A DNA stretch of 33,751 nucleotides from the NCBI RefSeq assembly GCF_000613865.1, contig NZ_BAJU01000028.1:1-33751 (forward strand), read 5' to 3'. Of the stretch, positions 7,514-15,994 are shown piece after piece. Positions within the stretch are counted from its first letter, which is position 1; every line of letters starts with the position of its first letter. The position numbers and the translations under genes were made by a program. A model generated the notes under the pieces. It saw only the letters and a program-made list of their open reading frames with translations, searched no databases and was not told the DNA's origin. The DNA is from Acetobacter okinawensis JCM 25146. Lineage in GTDB: Bacteria > Pseudomonadota > Alphaproteobacteria > Acetobacterales > Acetobacteraceae.

Positions 7514-7660
7514 ACGACTTTGCGCCGGGACCTATGGTGGCGGGTTTGCACTGCCATATGCCCGAATGGTCTTAATACCTGGATGGCGACATCACCGCTT
7601 CTCCCGAAATAACGGCTACTCGACAAAACCGGATTGCCGCTATTCGTCCCCGCGTGCTGC

Positions 7661-7754
7661 CCACAACTCCACAGGGACCTCCCGAGGGCCGTGCGCCACC
7701 AGACTCTTGGCGGTCGTGTCGCACGGCCCTCGGGTCCCTCCTATGGATTTGCGG
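7661..7754. repeat. palindrome IR1, copy C
   Basis: Same layout as copies A and B. In the inner stem the left arm has GGGCCGTGCG where copy B has GGGCCGCGCG, and the right arm has the matching change (CGCACGGCCC against CGCGCGGCCC), so pairing is kept. Confidence 0.75.
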
Positions 7755-7772
7755 ACAGTCATGACCTTGTGC

Positions 7773-7856
7773 CTGCACCAGTGAGCAGGGTCGGCGGTTT
7801 CACCAGACGCCTACGGCGGCCTACGGCTGGCGCGTCACACGCGCCCTCTGGTGCAG
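7773..7856. repeat. second palindrome of repeat module, copy 2
   Basis: CTGCACCAG to CTGGTGCAG, counterpart of 5685-5768, with a few substitutions mostly in unpaired parts. Confidence 0.6.
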
Positions 7857-8202
7857 TCAGTCCCTTGTGCCGGGAAAGAGGCCTTTTTGCTCAGGAGGCA
7901 AGGAGTGGGGTGGGGCGACCATGCCTCTTGCCCACCGTTCCGCGTAGCGGGTGCAAGGGGGGCGTGATGTATGGAAGGACAAGAAATGTAATAACGAAAC
8001 AACATTTACCAATTTTTTCTTGTCGGAAAGGTGAATCCACAAATACAGAAATATAACTCGCAATATTGTTTCGTTTATTTGTGTAAAAAAGACTGAAACA
8101 ACAAGCATTTTTCGCAGTTTTCTGCGCTTTTTTCTTGATCTTTTTGTCGGGATGCACTACTCTTTATTTGTTGGGAGGGAATAGGCCCGAACAACAAAAC
8201 GC

Positions 8203-8231
8203 CCCGGTCGGTGCTGGAACACCAGACCGGG
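8203..8231 (+). promoter_or_regulatory. 5' leader hairpin before the 114-aa gene
   Basis: CCCGGT pairs with ACCGGG, with inner GGTG/CACC, 28 bases before ATG 8260. This is the same element as at 6115-6145, with the loop changed from CTGTAA to CTGGAA and one outer pair lost. Confidence 0.5.
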
Positions 8232-8259
8232 ACTAGCCAGAACAGAAAGAGAGGCTTTC

Positions 8260-8604
8260 ATGTCCGACGTTCTTTCCATTCCAGCAAAATTCGAGATGCA
8301 GGGCAACCCGGCCCTTGTCCAGTTCCCTGATCTTGTGGCTACGATGGAGGTAATCCAACAGGAAGCGATGCGTGGCTGCGGCAGTTCCTATGAGTGTTTT
8401 GCCATGACATTCTCCAGAAATATCGATGCAAAGTCGTCGCAGCTTTCTGATTCAATGGGGGGCGAGCTTGTGGCGTTGGCTAAGAAATCAGGTTTTTACG
8501 TCACAGAGGATGAAGCTGAGATTTTGACGCGTGGCTGCTGTGAACATGGGATCGATCTGGGTTTCTGCCCCGCCGGTTGCGACGAGTATGATGACGAAGA
8601 CTAA
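8260..8604 (+). CDS. hypothetical protein with Cys/His cluster, 114 aa
   Basis: It starts MSDVLSIPAKF and ends with an acidic tail (DEYDDED). A cluster CCEHGIDLGFCPAGC near residues 94-108 could bind a metal. A second segment, GCGSSYECF, adds two cysteines. I do not recognise a family. It is the first gene after repeat copy 2 and lies 51 bases before ssb in the same direction, so it may be expressed with ssb from the promoter assumed to lie in the repeat. Confidence 0.65.
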   Translation: MSDVLSIPAKFEMQGNPALVQFPDLVATMEVIQQEAMRGCGSSYECFAMTFSRNIDAKSSQLSDSMGGELVALAKKSGFYVTEDEAEILTRGCCEHGIDLGFCPAGCDEYDDED

Positions 8605-8655
8605 TTTTTAAATCACGACAGACAAAAATAATTTCATTCTTTAGGGGTTTTAGAC

Positions 8656-9111
8656 ATGTCAGGCAGCGTCAACAAAGTCATTCTGGTGGGTAATCTGGGC
8701 AAAGACCCCGAGGTGCGTCATGGGCAGAGTGGCGCGAAGATCGTCTCTTTCTCGCTTGCTACTGGCGACACATGGAACGACCGCGCAACGGGCGAAAAGC
8801 GCGAGCGGACCGAATGGCACCGCGTTGTCATTTTTAATGATCGGCTGGCCGATGTTGCCGAACGCTTCCTGCGCAAAGGCCGCAAGGTGTACCTTGAAGG
8901 CACGTTGCAAACCCGTAAATGGACCGACCAGGGCGGGCAGGAACGCTACACGACAGAGGTGGTTGTGGACCGCTTCCGTGGCGAGTTGGTTCTGCTGGAC
9001 AGCCGCCCGGACAGCGACGAAGCGGGCGGGCATTACGGTTCAGCCCCCGAACGAAGGCAGGCGGCTCCTGCCTACGGCAACGCCGGTCCGGTAGACGAAA
9101 TCCCGTTCTGA
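8656..9111 (+). CDS. ssb: single-stranded DNA-binding protein
   Basis: 151 residues. The N-terminal OB-fold (about residues 1-110) has the family hallmarks VNKVILVGNLGKDPEVR, EKRERTEWHRVV, FLRKGRKVYLEGTLQTRKW and YTTEVVV. A short linker leads to the C-terminal acidic peptide VDEIPF, which recruits replication and repair partners. The length is a little below chromosomal SSB, as is common for plasmid copies. An AGGGG ribosome site precedes the ATG. Plasmid SSBs coat the transferred strand in recipients and support replication. Confidence 0.96.
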   Translation: MSGSVNKVILVGNLGKDPEVRHGQSGAKIVSFSLATGDTWNDRATGEKRERTEWHRVVIFNDRLADVAERFLRKGRKVYLEGTLQTRKWTDQGGQERYTTEVVVDRFRGELVLLDSRPDSDEAGGHYGSAPERRQAAPAYGNAGPVDEIPF

Positions 9112-9121
9112 ATTGGTGGAC

Positions 9122-9146
9122 ATGGCGCGCGGCGACCGCGCGCCAT
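9122..9146. terminator. bidirectional terminator between ssb and the ParA-like operon
   Basis: ATGGCGCGCGG, loop CGA, CCGCGCGCCAT, a perfect 11-bp stem, followed by TTTTGG on the plus strand. It lies between two convergent genes. Confidence 0.65.
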
Positions 9147-9161
9147 TTTGGACACAAAAGA

Positions 9162-9791
9162 TTAGTTCTGGTTCTGGGCCGGGATGCGCAAGGGTGTGAG
9201 GTCACACCATGCCTGTCCGCTTTCCGCAACGTAGCTATGGCCCTCACAGTAGCGCGCCCGTTCCAGCGTATGGGACACCACCGCATAATGGGCTAGCAGA
9301 CCGCTACAGAAAAGCAGCGCCCCGGCTAGTGCCAGACGTGAAATCGCTTTCCAGCGTGTCGCAAGATAAAACCCCTGCTCATGGTGTGGCATCTGCTGTT
9401 TCAGCCGGTCATACAGCTCCGTTTTCAGTCCTCCCATGATTGAGGCGATCATCTTGTCAATGGTCACCTGCTGGTACTGTTTGAGGCGTTCCTCCTCCAT
9501 CTTGACCCGCTGCTCCCCTGCCGAGCGGATTGCCTGCACAGCTTCCAGGCCGTTTGTCAGGTCTTTGCGTAGCTGGACCAGGCTGATCTGTGCAGTTTCT
9601 TCGGCGGCTGCTATTCGGGCTGCAGCGGCGTTTACGCTCTGGCATGTTTCGGCTGTTGCATCGCCCAGACAGGTCAGCAGGAGCCCAAGCGGGCTATTCA
9701 GATCGATGCCCGCATCGTGGAGGCTGGCAAGGAAGCGCTGTCGCGCTTCCTCTTCCGGCGTTCTGCTGATCGAATGACTTATGGCATCCAT
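9162..9791 (-). CDS. coiled-coil membrane protein, third gene of StbABC-like operon
   Basis: 209 residues. The N-terminal half is helical and Ala/Glu-rich (SVNAAAARIAAAEETAQISL, EERLKQYQQVTIDKMIASI), consistent with a coiled coil. One hydrophobic helix, LALAGALLFCSGLLAHYAVV, lies near residues 154-175, followed by a short Cys-containing tail. The start overlaps the end of the ParA-like gene (ATGGATGCCATAAG), so the two are coupled. In R388, stbA, stbB and stbC form an operon beside oriT; this gene would occupy the stbC position. That is a comparison by position only. Confidence 0.6.
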   Translation of the reverse strand: MDAISHSISRTPEEEARQRFLASLHDAGIDLNSPLGLLLTCLGDATAETCQSVNAAAARIAAAEETAQISLVQLRKDLTNGLEAVQAIRSAGEQRVKMEEERLKQYQQVTIDKMIASIMGGLKTELYDRLKQQMPHHEQGFYLATRWKAISRLALAGALLFCSGLLAHYAVVSHTLERARYCEGHSYVAESGQAWCDLTPLRIPAQNQN

Positions 9792-10563
9792 TCGGCGGCT
9801 CCCTCCTCATCCAGATTATGGGTGAAGTCCTTCAGCCATTTCTGAGCCATATGGACCCACAGTGGATTAAGGTGCCGCCCCGACCCTCCTGCTTTGTTGT
9901 CGACGGCGTCAAATACGCTCAGTCCTTCCTCTTCTATATACTTCATCGACGTGAGCGCGGGCATGTCGATGGGAATGACCCCCGCTTTCAACATGGCGAG
10001 TAACCGCGGATCTTCTCGCAACCATGCAAACGGATCCACTGCACGGCTCGCGTTACGTTGTAGGCCAGCGTTCAGGAAGAGCACGCTAGTGCCTCCCTGA
10101 AACGCACCACCAGCCAGATCCTGTGCATATGCTCGAAGTCATCCCGTTCTGGACCGGTAAAATAGGCGTAGGTCGGAATCAGGTTTGATGCAGCGAGAAA
10201 GTGCCCAAGATCAGATTCCGCCGCAAGTTCCTCGCTAATCCTGTCGCCGCCGCCCATATCGATTACTACCGAGGCGTGCTGTTCCAACGCCTTCGCCAAT
10301 GTATCGGCCAGCCAGACCTTACAGGTTTCAAGTGTCGCGTTTTTTGGGCGGCCAACGCCATGTGCTCCCTCTGGTGGATAAAGACGCGACAGCATCGGGT
10401 TATTGATGTCGCCATCAGCGACAAGCACATTATGACCTAGCCCGATGGCATGTCGTGCGATGACGGCACAGCCTAGACTTCCGCCGCTGCGGCCGCGACC
10501 TATGCGCCACAGGGCGCGGGGGGAGCGAGTGGGAGTTGGGGGTAATTTACTGGCATCAGCCAT
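9779..10563 (-). pseudogene. ParA/StbB-like ATPase with abnormal P-loop, one frame break
   Basis: ATG 10563 is chosen because AAGG precedes it. The N-terminus has IGRGRSGGSLGCAVIARHA at the Walker A position and VLVADGDINNPMLSRLYPP after it, as in ParA/MinD-type (SIMIBI) ATPases, and later SVVIDMGGGD. The usual P-loop lysine (GKS/T) is replaced by Gly (GGS), so ATP hydrolysis is doubtful or uses another residue. The frame moves by one base near 10120; restoring one G (ATCTGGGCTGGTGG) joins the two parts as AGGAFQGGTSVLFLNAGL and yields 261 residues. It lies between a coiled-coil protein and a membrane protein in one minus-strand operon. Role in plasmid stability or positioning is inferred. 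Confidence 0.65.
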
Positions 10564-10654
10564 AGAATGAGACCTTCTGATGAGAGACTGGCACAATGCC
10601 TGCCTCTCACCATTGTCTCTTATTCTGTTGTGACGCTGTGCAGAGGCTTAAGGT

Positions 10655-11512
10655 TCAGAGTCTTCCTCTCCCACGAGCGATACGAAAGGCGAATTTTTCT
10701 TCCTCGGTCATGGAACTGGTTGTGTTGTGCCTAGCGCGCAGCAGCCTACCCACATCTCTCAGCCAGTCATCTTCGAATTCGTAACCCCGCTTGCTGGGAT
10801 AGCCCGGCAGATCGTCGCCAAATTCCCATGCGTTCCCACTCAGGGGGTTGATTTCCCCTTTGCGAATTGGCGGCAGGGTGGGGTCGAACGGCTCATAGGC
10901 CCGATACGACACGCCTACCACTTTGGGCAGATCAAGTGTGACGAGTGGCGTGTCGCCAGTCAGCGCGACAACATTGTTTCCCGTTGTTGACTGCGGATTG
11001 GCGACAGTTGCCGCCCGCGCCTTTCGTACTTCGGCTTCTGCCGCCATGCGCTGGTTGTGTTCCGCCACGCGGGCGACTTCCTCGCGTCGCCATGCCGCCG
11101 CCCTTTCTGTCCTTTCCATCCTGTCGCGCAGGGCGGCCTTTTCGGCGGCTTCCGCCTCGCGGCGCTGGCGGATTTCCGCCTGAATAGCCGTTTTTTCGCT
11201 CTCGCGTTCCGCTTCGAGGCGCAGGGTTTCGGCCTGTCGCGCCGCAGCGCGCTCGTTCCGTCGCTCAAGCCATTTCCCGACCCGGTACCAAGTCTGCTGG
11301 GCGCAGCGGACGCTCGGCGTCAGGCCCTTGCCGTTCAGCAATCCGACCGAGGCGAACCAATCGCACAGCGCCCGCCAGTTGATCCGGCGCCCGTCCTGAT
11401 GTGCCAGCAACGCCTCGCGATGGCGCTCCATCCATGCCCGTACAGATGCGACGCCAGCAGCGCCGTCAAGCGCCTCCAGTGCCCCTTCTATCCCGATGCC
11501 TGCTGCCGACAT
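10655..11512 (-). CDS. coiled-coil protein with N-terminal HTH-like segment, first gene of the ParA-like operon
   Basis: 285 residues. Residues about 40-80 (RRINWRALCDWFASVGLLNG, then TPSVRCAQQTWYRVGKWLE) resemble the compact DNA-binding-like N-terminal segments seen in plasmid-encoded partition or mobilisation accessory proteins. A long Ala/Arg/Glu-rich coiled coil follows (about 85-165). The C-terminal part is Pro/Gly-rich and ends EEKFAFRIARGRGRL. The opposite frames are shadows. It is 91 bases upstream of the ParA-like gene in the same direction and next to the oriT candidate, the stbA position. DNA binding is inference. Confidence 0.6.
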   Translation of the reverse strand: MSAAGIGIEGALEALDGAAGVASVRAWMERHREALLAHQDGRRINWRALCDWFASVGLLNGKGLTPSVRCAQQTWYRVGKWLERRNERAAARQAETLRLEAERESEKTAIQAEIRQRREAEAAEKAALRDRMERTERAAAWRREEVARVAEHNQRMAAEAEVRKARAATVANPQSTTGNNVVALTGDTPLVTLDLPKVVGVSYRAYEPFDPTLPPIRKGEINPLSGNAWEFGDDLPGYPSKRGYEFEDDWLRDVGRLLRARHNTTSSMTEEEKFAFRIARGRGRL

Positions 11513-11668
11513 TTTACTCGTTCCCTGTCCTCTGCGCTCAACTGTGACTGCGCACGCACCCTATAACACGCCATCACTTCCGCATCAATAAAGCATCAGC
11601 TTTGCTCGCGCTCTACCTCATGACTACTTCACTTCAACATCACCAAAAAGATTTCTCCATATACAAAT

Positions 11669-11685
11669 GCAAACGTTCCGTTTGC
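11669..11685. repeat. 17-bp hairpin in the oriT candidate
   Basis: A perfect 7-bp stem GCAAACG/CGTTTGC with loop TTC. MobF relaxases commonly recognise a hairpin of this kind next to nic. Confidence 0.5.
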
Positions 11686-11837
11686 CGCGCCTGCGGCGCG
11701 TCAGCCTATCGGTTACAGAGCAGTCGCTGATCGGGCTTGAAGGCGTGTCGCGGGCTTCTGTTGGGTGCATCCTGAAGGCGTTGTGCTGAGGGTGGAGGCG
11801 TGCATGTCGTGCTGGCGACAGAAGACTTGCGGGCTGC

Positions 11838-11850
11838 AAGGAAATTCCTT
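11838..11850. promoter_or_regulatory. palindrome upstream of mazE, possible autoregulatory operator
   Basis: AAGGAA-A-TTCCTT, 12 bases before the mazE start. AbrB-type antitoxins usually repress their own operon at such palindromes. The left half also resembles a ribosome site but is too far from the ATG. Confidence 0.4.
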
Positions 11851-11861
11851 ACAATTCGGGC

Positions 11862-12080
11862 ATGATCAGAAGTCGCCTCACAAGCAAGTCGCAGACGACC
11901 ATTCCGCAGGCTGTCCGTACGACACTGGGCCTGCAGCCTGGTGACGAGATAGGCTATGTTGTGGAGAACGGTCAGGTCATCCTGACCCGGGTATCGGCAA
12001 CAGCGGAGCAGGATGATCCCTTCGCGACATTCAGCGAGTGGAATTCTGTCGCAGATCAACATGCCTATGCCGGGCTTTGA
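11862..12080 (+). CDS. mazE: MazE-like antitoxin, AbrB/SpoVT fold
   Basis: 72 residues. The N-terminal swapped-hairpin DNA-binding domain is clear: SRLTSKSQTTIPQAVRTTLG, then LQPGDEIGYVVENGQVILTR. The C-terminal ~25 residues (DPFATFSEWNSVADQHAYAG) are the acidic, flexible part expected to wrap the toxin. The stop at 12078-12080 lies inside the start of the toxin gene, as usual in type II toxin-antitoxin pairs. It neutralises the MazF-like ribonuclease and represses the operon; in this setting it would act as plasmid addiction. Confidence 0.88.
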   Translation: MIRSRLTSKSQTTIPQAVRTTLGLQPGDEIGYVVENGQVILTRVSATAEQDDPFATFSEWNSVADQHAYAGL

Positions 12081-12431
12081 GGTCTGGGACCTGATCAAGG
12101 TTCCGTTCCCGTATACAAACCGTCCCGTCCGCCAGCATCGCCCGGCCCTTGTCGTGCGGGTAGTGCAGTCTGCCGGAGCGCCCGATCTGCTCTGGGTTCT
12201 GATGGTTACGTCGGTCGCCCACAGGCGGTGGGCGCTTGACATCGACATCGCCGATTTCAGGGCGGCCGGTCTTCCATCTCCGTCCATGGTTCGCACGGCC
12301 AAGATCGCGACGATTGAAGCGGTCGATGCCAGAAGATTGGCGCTCTGCCAGAGGCACACCGGGAGGCGGTCATGCAGATCGTGGCCGCTTTGTTGTCGAC
12401 ATTACGCGAAGGCTGCCCACCCGGGCAGTAG
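12061..12431 (+). pseudogene. mazF: MazF/PemK-like mRNA interferase toxin, one frame break near the 3' end
   Basis: ATG 12061 (or 12067) overlaps mazE by 20 bases. The product begins FEVWDLIKVPFPYTNRPVRQ, then RPALVV and LLWVLMVTSVAH, the barrel core of the MazF/PemK family, which cleaves mRNA at short motifs. After about 95 residues the frame is lost near 12341; adding one G (TTGGGCGCT) restores LPEAHREAVMQIVAALLSTL and a stop at 12429, giving 123 residues, a normal length. Without the correction the frame runs to 12477 with an unrelated basic tail and the last helices would be missing. Confidence 0.8.
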
Positions 12432-12513
12432 TATGCGCCTGTCGGCGCACACGAACAGGCGTCACAACCATCTGTGAGAGTCTGTAGGCCGTTTTACAAC
12501 GGAGTACAGATAG

Positions 12514-12774
12514 ATGTCCGAGATGGCGCAGATGCGCGACACGCTCCAGGCGCACACGAAGATACTGATGCTCCTGCAGGCGCAGGCGGAGCAGACGACA
12601 AAGGGTATCACCACGATTATCGGGCTACTGACGCCCCCTGAGGACGATGAGGGCAACCGGCTTGCTAAAGCGCTGGAGGCCTTAGCGGAGAGCATCGGGG
12701 TCCAGACACAGGCCACGGTTGAGATGCAGGCTGTTGTTCAGGAACTGGTCGCCAGATTGGGCGCCACGCCATGA
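12514..12774 (+). CDS. small coiled-coil protein coupled to traA
   Basis: 86 residues, almost all helical: AQMRDTLQAHTKILMLLQAQ, then LTPPEDDEGNRLAKALEALA, then VEMQAVVQELVARLG. ATG 12514 follows GGAG. The TGA at 12772-12774 overlaps the relaxase start (ATGATGA), which implies coupling. A relaxosome accessory role is suggested by position only; no family is recognised. Confidence 0.65.
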   Translation: MSEMAQMRDTLQAHTKILMLLQAQAEQTTKGITTIIGLLTPPEDDEGNRLAKALEALAESIGVQTQATVEMQAVVQELVARLGATP

Positions 12775-15700
12775 TGACGTTCCGCAAACTCTCCGCCGAT
12801 GGGGCGGGGAAGCTTATCATGGCCTATTTGCGCGAGCATCAGATGGATGCAGCGCCCGGGGCTGAAGCGTCGCCGGGCAGCGGTCACGAAAAGGGCGGCC
12901 GTCTCAACAACTACTATACTGGCCGGGAAGGACGTGGCGACTGGGGGCCTGGCATTGGTCCGCTTGCAGCCAGCGCACTCGGCATTGATCTGACGGCTCC
13001 GCCCTCGGATGAAGCACTCTGCAACCTGTTCGAAGCCAAGCGTGCCGATACTGGCGAGGAATGGCACGATATTGAGGGTGACAAGACGACCAAACAGGCG
13101 GGTCGGAAAGCGGGTGGCCGCAAACGCACGATCTCTGGGTTTGATTTTACCGCTTCGCCCGACAAGTCCGTCACGCTTGCCGCTGAGTTCGCGTCCACGA
13201 AAGCCGAGCAGGCGCTGATTTGGCACGCCATCCATACGGCGAATGATCGGGCACTCAGGCTGATAGCGGCGGAGCTGGGCTGGGCACGACGGATGGTGAA
13301 TGGCGTTCAGATCGACGAGCAAGGCGAGGTTGGTTGGGTGTCCTTTCGACACTACGCGGCCCGCCCGGCCATGCAGATTCAGGATGGTGCGTCAGGCCCC
13401 ACGGCTTCGGTCGAAATTCCAGTGCCCGGCGATCCGCAGGCCCATATTCATAACATCCTGTTGAACATGGTTGCCACGGCGGACGGACACGTCGGCTCTC
13501 TGGATTCCGCCCGGATCACGAAAACGATGCCCCACATCTTCGGGGCCTACTTTCAGGCGCAGCTCGCCCAGCTGCTCCGCGAACTGGGGATCAAGGTCAG
13601 CATTGATGCTCGGGGCCGGGCGGTCGTTATTGACGACATCCCCAAGGAGGTCTGCGAGGCGTTCTCTAAACGGAGCAAACAGGCCGAAAAGCAGGCGAAG
13701 GCTTTTGTCGCACGACAGGGTGGTGACTGGAAGACGATGTCGGCCGACCAGAAATTCAAGGTTCTGCATCAGGCCAATCTGGCCTACCGGGCGAAGAAAT
13801 ATACCGGGAGCAACGACCGTGAGATATGGCGGGAGCAGGCTGGCGAACTGGGCTGGAAGCATACGACCTCGCTGACGGACGCGGTGTATGCGACGAAGAC
13901 CGATGCTGAGCGGTTTGAGGAAGCTTATGCGATTGCCGCCCGGCTGGTCGCGGAAGACTTCAAGAGTAGCGCGGTTCTCGATCTGGACGTGCTGAGGATG
14001 CACGCAGCGCACGGCCTGATTGCGGCGGGCATCCATGAGGCTGGTGACATGGATCATGTCCGCGAGATGATTTTGCAGCGGGGCGTCGTGCTGGAAGGGG
14101 AGCAGACGGATCTTGTCGTGGAAACGATACATGGGCGCGAGCGTGTTACTTCCAAGTTCCAGATTAGCGTCGAGAAAGAGTTTTCTGAGCTGGTGGCGCT
14201 GGCGGCGCGCGATACGGACGGGGCGTTGTCGCGGGAGGCTCTGCACAAGGCGATTGAGGCATCCGGTTTGGATTTTGACCGTGAGCCGGATCACGGTCGC
14301 GCCCAGCTGGCAGCCATTTATGGCCTCGGGCTTTCGGGGCGGCTTGGTTTCCTGACCGGGGCAGCTGGTTCAGGGAAGACGGCGCTCCTGTCACCATTGG
14401 TCACAGCATGGAAAGAGGAAGGGCGCCAGGTCATCGGCACAGCCATGGCGTGGCGACAGGCGGATGCGCTCAAGGATGCCGGGTGGATCGGACGGTCGCA
14501 CTCTCTCCGCTTTTGCGCGAGATCGAGGCGGGGCGAGTGGCGATTGCTCCTAACTCGGTTCTTATCATTGACGAGGGAAGCCAGATCGCTCCGAACCAGA
14601 TGCTCAAGCTCCTGCGACTGCAGAAGGAGGTGGGCTTTTCCATGCGGATCATCGCTGACCGTGAGCAGGCGCAGGCTATTGAAGCGGGTGATAGCGTGGA
14701 ACTGATGATGCGTTCGGTGCCAGCGGGTGTGCGGTTTGAGCTGTTGAGTACTATCCGCCAGAAAACTGAGCGCGGCCGGATGATCGCGGGTCTGTTTCGT
14801 GGCACGGGCCGCGACATGACGAAATCAGAGGAGGAGCAGAACGCCGAGGATGCGCAGCGCGCCCGCAAGGCGATAGACCTCAAGCGGACGGATGGGACGT
14901 TCAGCCTCGTCGGCGGTGATCACGCGCAGGTTGTCGCACATATTGCGGAGTTTTACCTCAAGCGCCGCGACATGCTTCGCGCTGCTGGGAGTAAGCGCGG
15001 GATTACGATGTCCGCCCCCACGAATGAGGACGTTATGGCGCTCAGCATGGCGGTGCGTGAGCGCCTGCGTGAACGCGGGGAGGTCGGGAAAGAGGAGGTC
15101 GTTCGGGCTGCGATTGACCAGCGGGGTGAGACCTATGATCTGCCGATTGCTGTCGGTGACCGGCTGAGGCTTTTCAGCAAGGTGCGGTGTCGTGCCCAAC
15201 GCTCCTATGGGCAACGGTGGCTGGAGCTGGGGTCAAATGGTGATTTTGTCGATGTTCTGGGCTGGTCAGACCAGGGCCTGATCCTCAAGAACCGTGGCGG
15301 CACAGAGGGTATGGTGCCGTGGGATTCTCTGGCGGATCGGCAGACTGGCCGCATTGCCCTTGGCTTTGGTCATGCGATGACGATTGACGCAGCACAGGGC
15401 GCGACATCGGATGAGCATGTCAATGCGCTGCCACGGGGCAGTTCGTCGATGACAGGCTTTACGGCCTATGTCGCGGAAAGCCGCCATGTCCATGCGTCAT
15501 GGACAATGGTGGGAGAAGCGTCTGTGCGGGAAGCGGAGACGTTTTCCCGGCCGCTGGGCGACAAGACCCCTGTGACGTATGAGGATTTGCTGAACCGCGT
15601 TGCGGGCGACATGGGCAAGCATCCATACAAGTCTGTCGCCATTGACCTGACGGGCGAGGAAATGAAGATCCGGCAGGGCCAGATCGAGTGGATCCGCCGC

Positions 15701-15994
15701 GAGCGGGACCGGGAAGAGATAGAGGAGGATGAGCAGCAACCGGGGGAACGGGCACGCAGCCGGGCCGCCTCTGTGTCGTTGCGCAAAGTCCCCACTGAGC
15801 GATGGGACGATCTGGGGCGCAATCTCAGGCGTCAGGCGCTGATCGCGCAGGATGCGGCGGAACGGGCTAACAGGCTTGTCGCGCTGGGTTCTGAAAAAGA
15901 TATGGTTAAGGATAGGACACAAACGCCAGCGCCGGACAGGTCTAAGGGCCGCGTGGTGCGGCCTTCAACGGATATGGGAGTTGATCATGAGTAA
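12771..15994 (+). pseudogene. traA: MobF (TrwC/TraA-like) conjugative relaxase-helicase, one frame break
   Basis: The restored product is 1074 residues. The relaxase domain has a tandem-tyrosine motif NNYYTG at residues 46-51, GFDFTASPDKSVTL near 123-136, and a three-histidine metal site: H194 in FRHYAARP and H225/H227 in DPQAHIHN. About 30 residues separate the first His from the pair, longer than usual. The SF1 helicase follows: Walker A GAAGSGKT near 530, LIIDEGSQI (motif II), RIIADREQAQAIEAGDS (motif III), TIDAAQGAT (motif V) and YVAESRH (motif VI). The frame is lost near 14482; one added G (GCCGGGGTG) joins the halves, so the break falls between Walker A and motif II. It nicks oriT, stays bound to the 5' end and unwinds DNA for transfer. 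Confidence 0.9.

Larger units (their letters stand above)
7646..8269 (+). repeat. large direct repeat, copy 2
   Basis: Second copy of the module at 5556-6182, mostly identical with scattered substitutions and small indels. Its right end covers the first codons of the gene at 8260. The two copies lie in the same orientation about 2.09 kb apart and could recombine to excise the 225-aa, 84-aa and 41-aa genes. Confidence 0.85.
11513..11861. other. intergenic region between divergent operons, oriT candidate
   Basis: 349 bases without a gene, lying between the StbABC-like operon and the mazEF-traA operon. It holds an AT-rich stretch, a hairpin GCAAACG-TTC-CGTTTGC (11669-11685), directly followed by a second GC-rich self-complementary stretch (CCGCGCCTGCGGCGCG), and the mazE-proximal palindrome. 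The location matches the R388 oriT, and the hairpin resembles the one beside the F-plasmid nick site. No exact nick sequence can be assigned. Confidence 0.4.

Noticed and set aside
5573-7754. CRISPR array or retron msr/msd as explanation of the palindromic repeats
   Set aside because: Copies are only three, unevenly spaced, without spacers of constant length, and no cas gene or reverse transcriptase is in the window.
13392-14294. 300-aa open frame on the minus strand inside traA
   Set aside because: Antisense shadow of a conserved relaxase in GC-rich DNA; its sequence has no family-like motifs.
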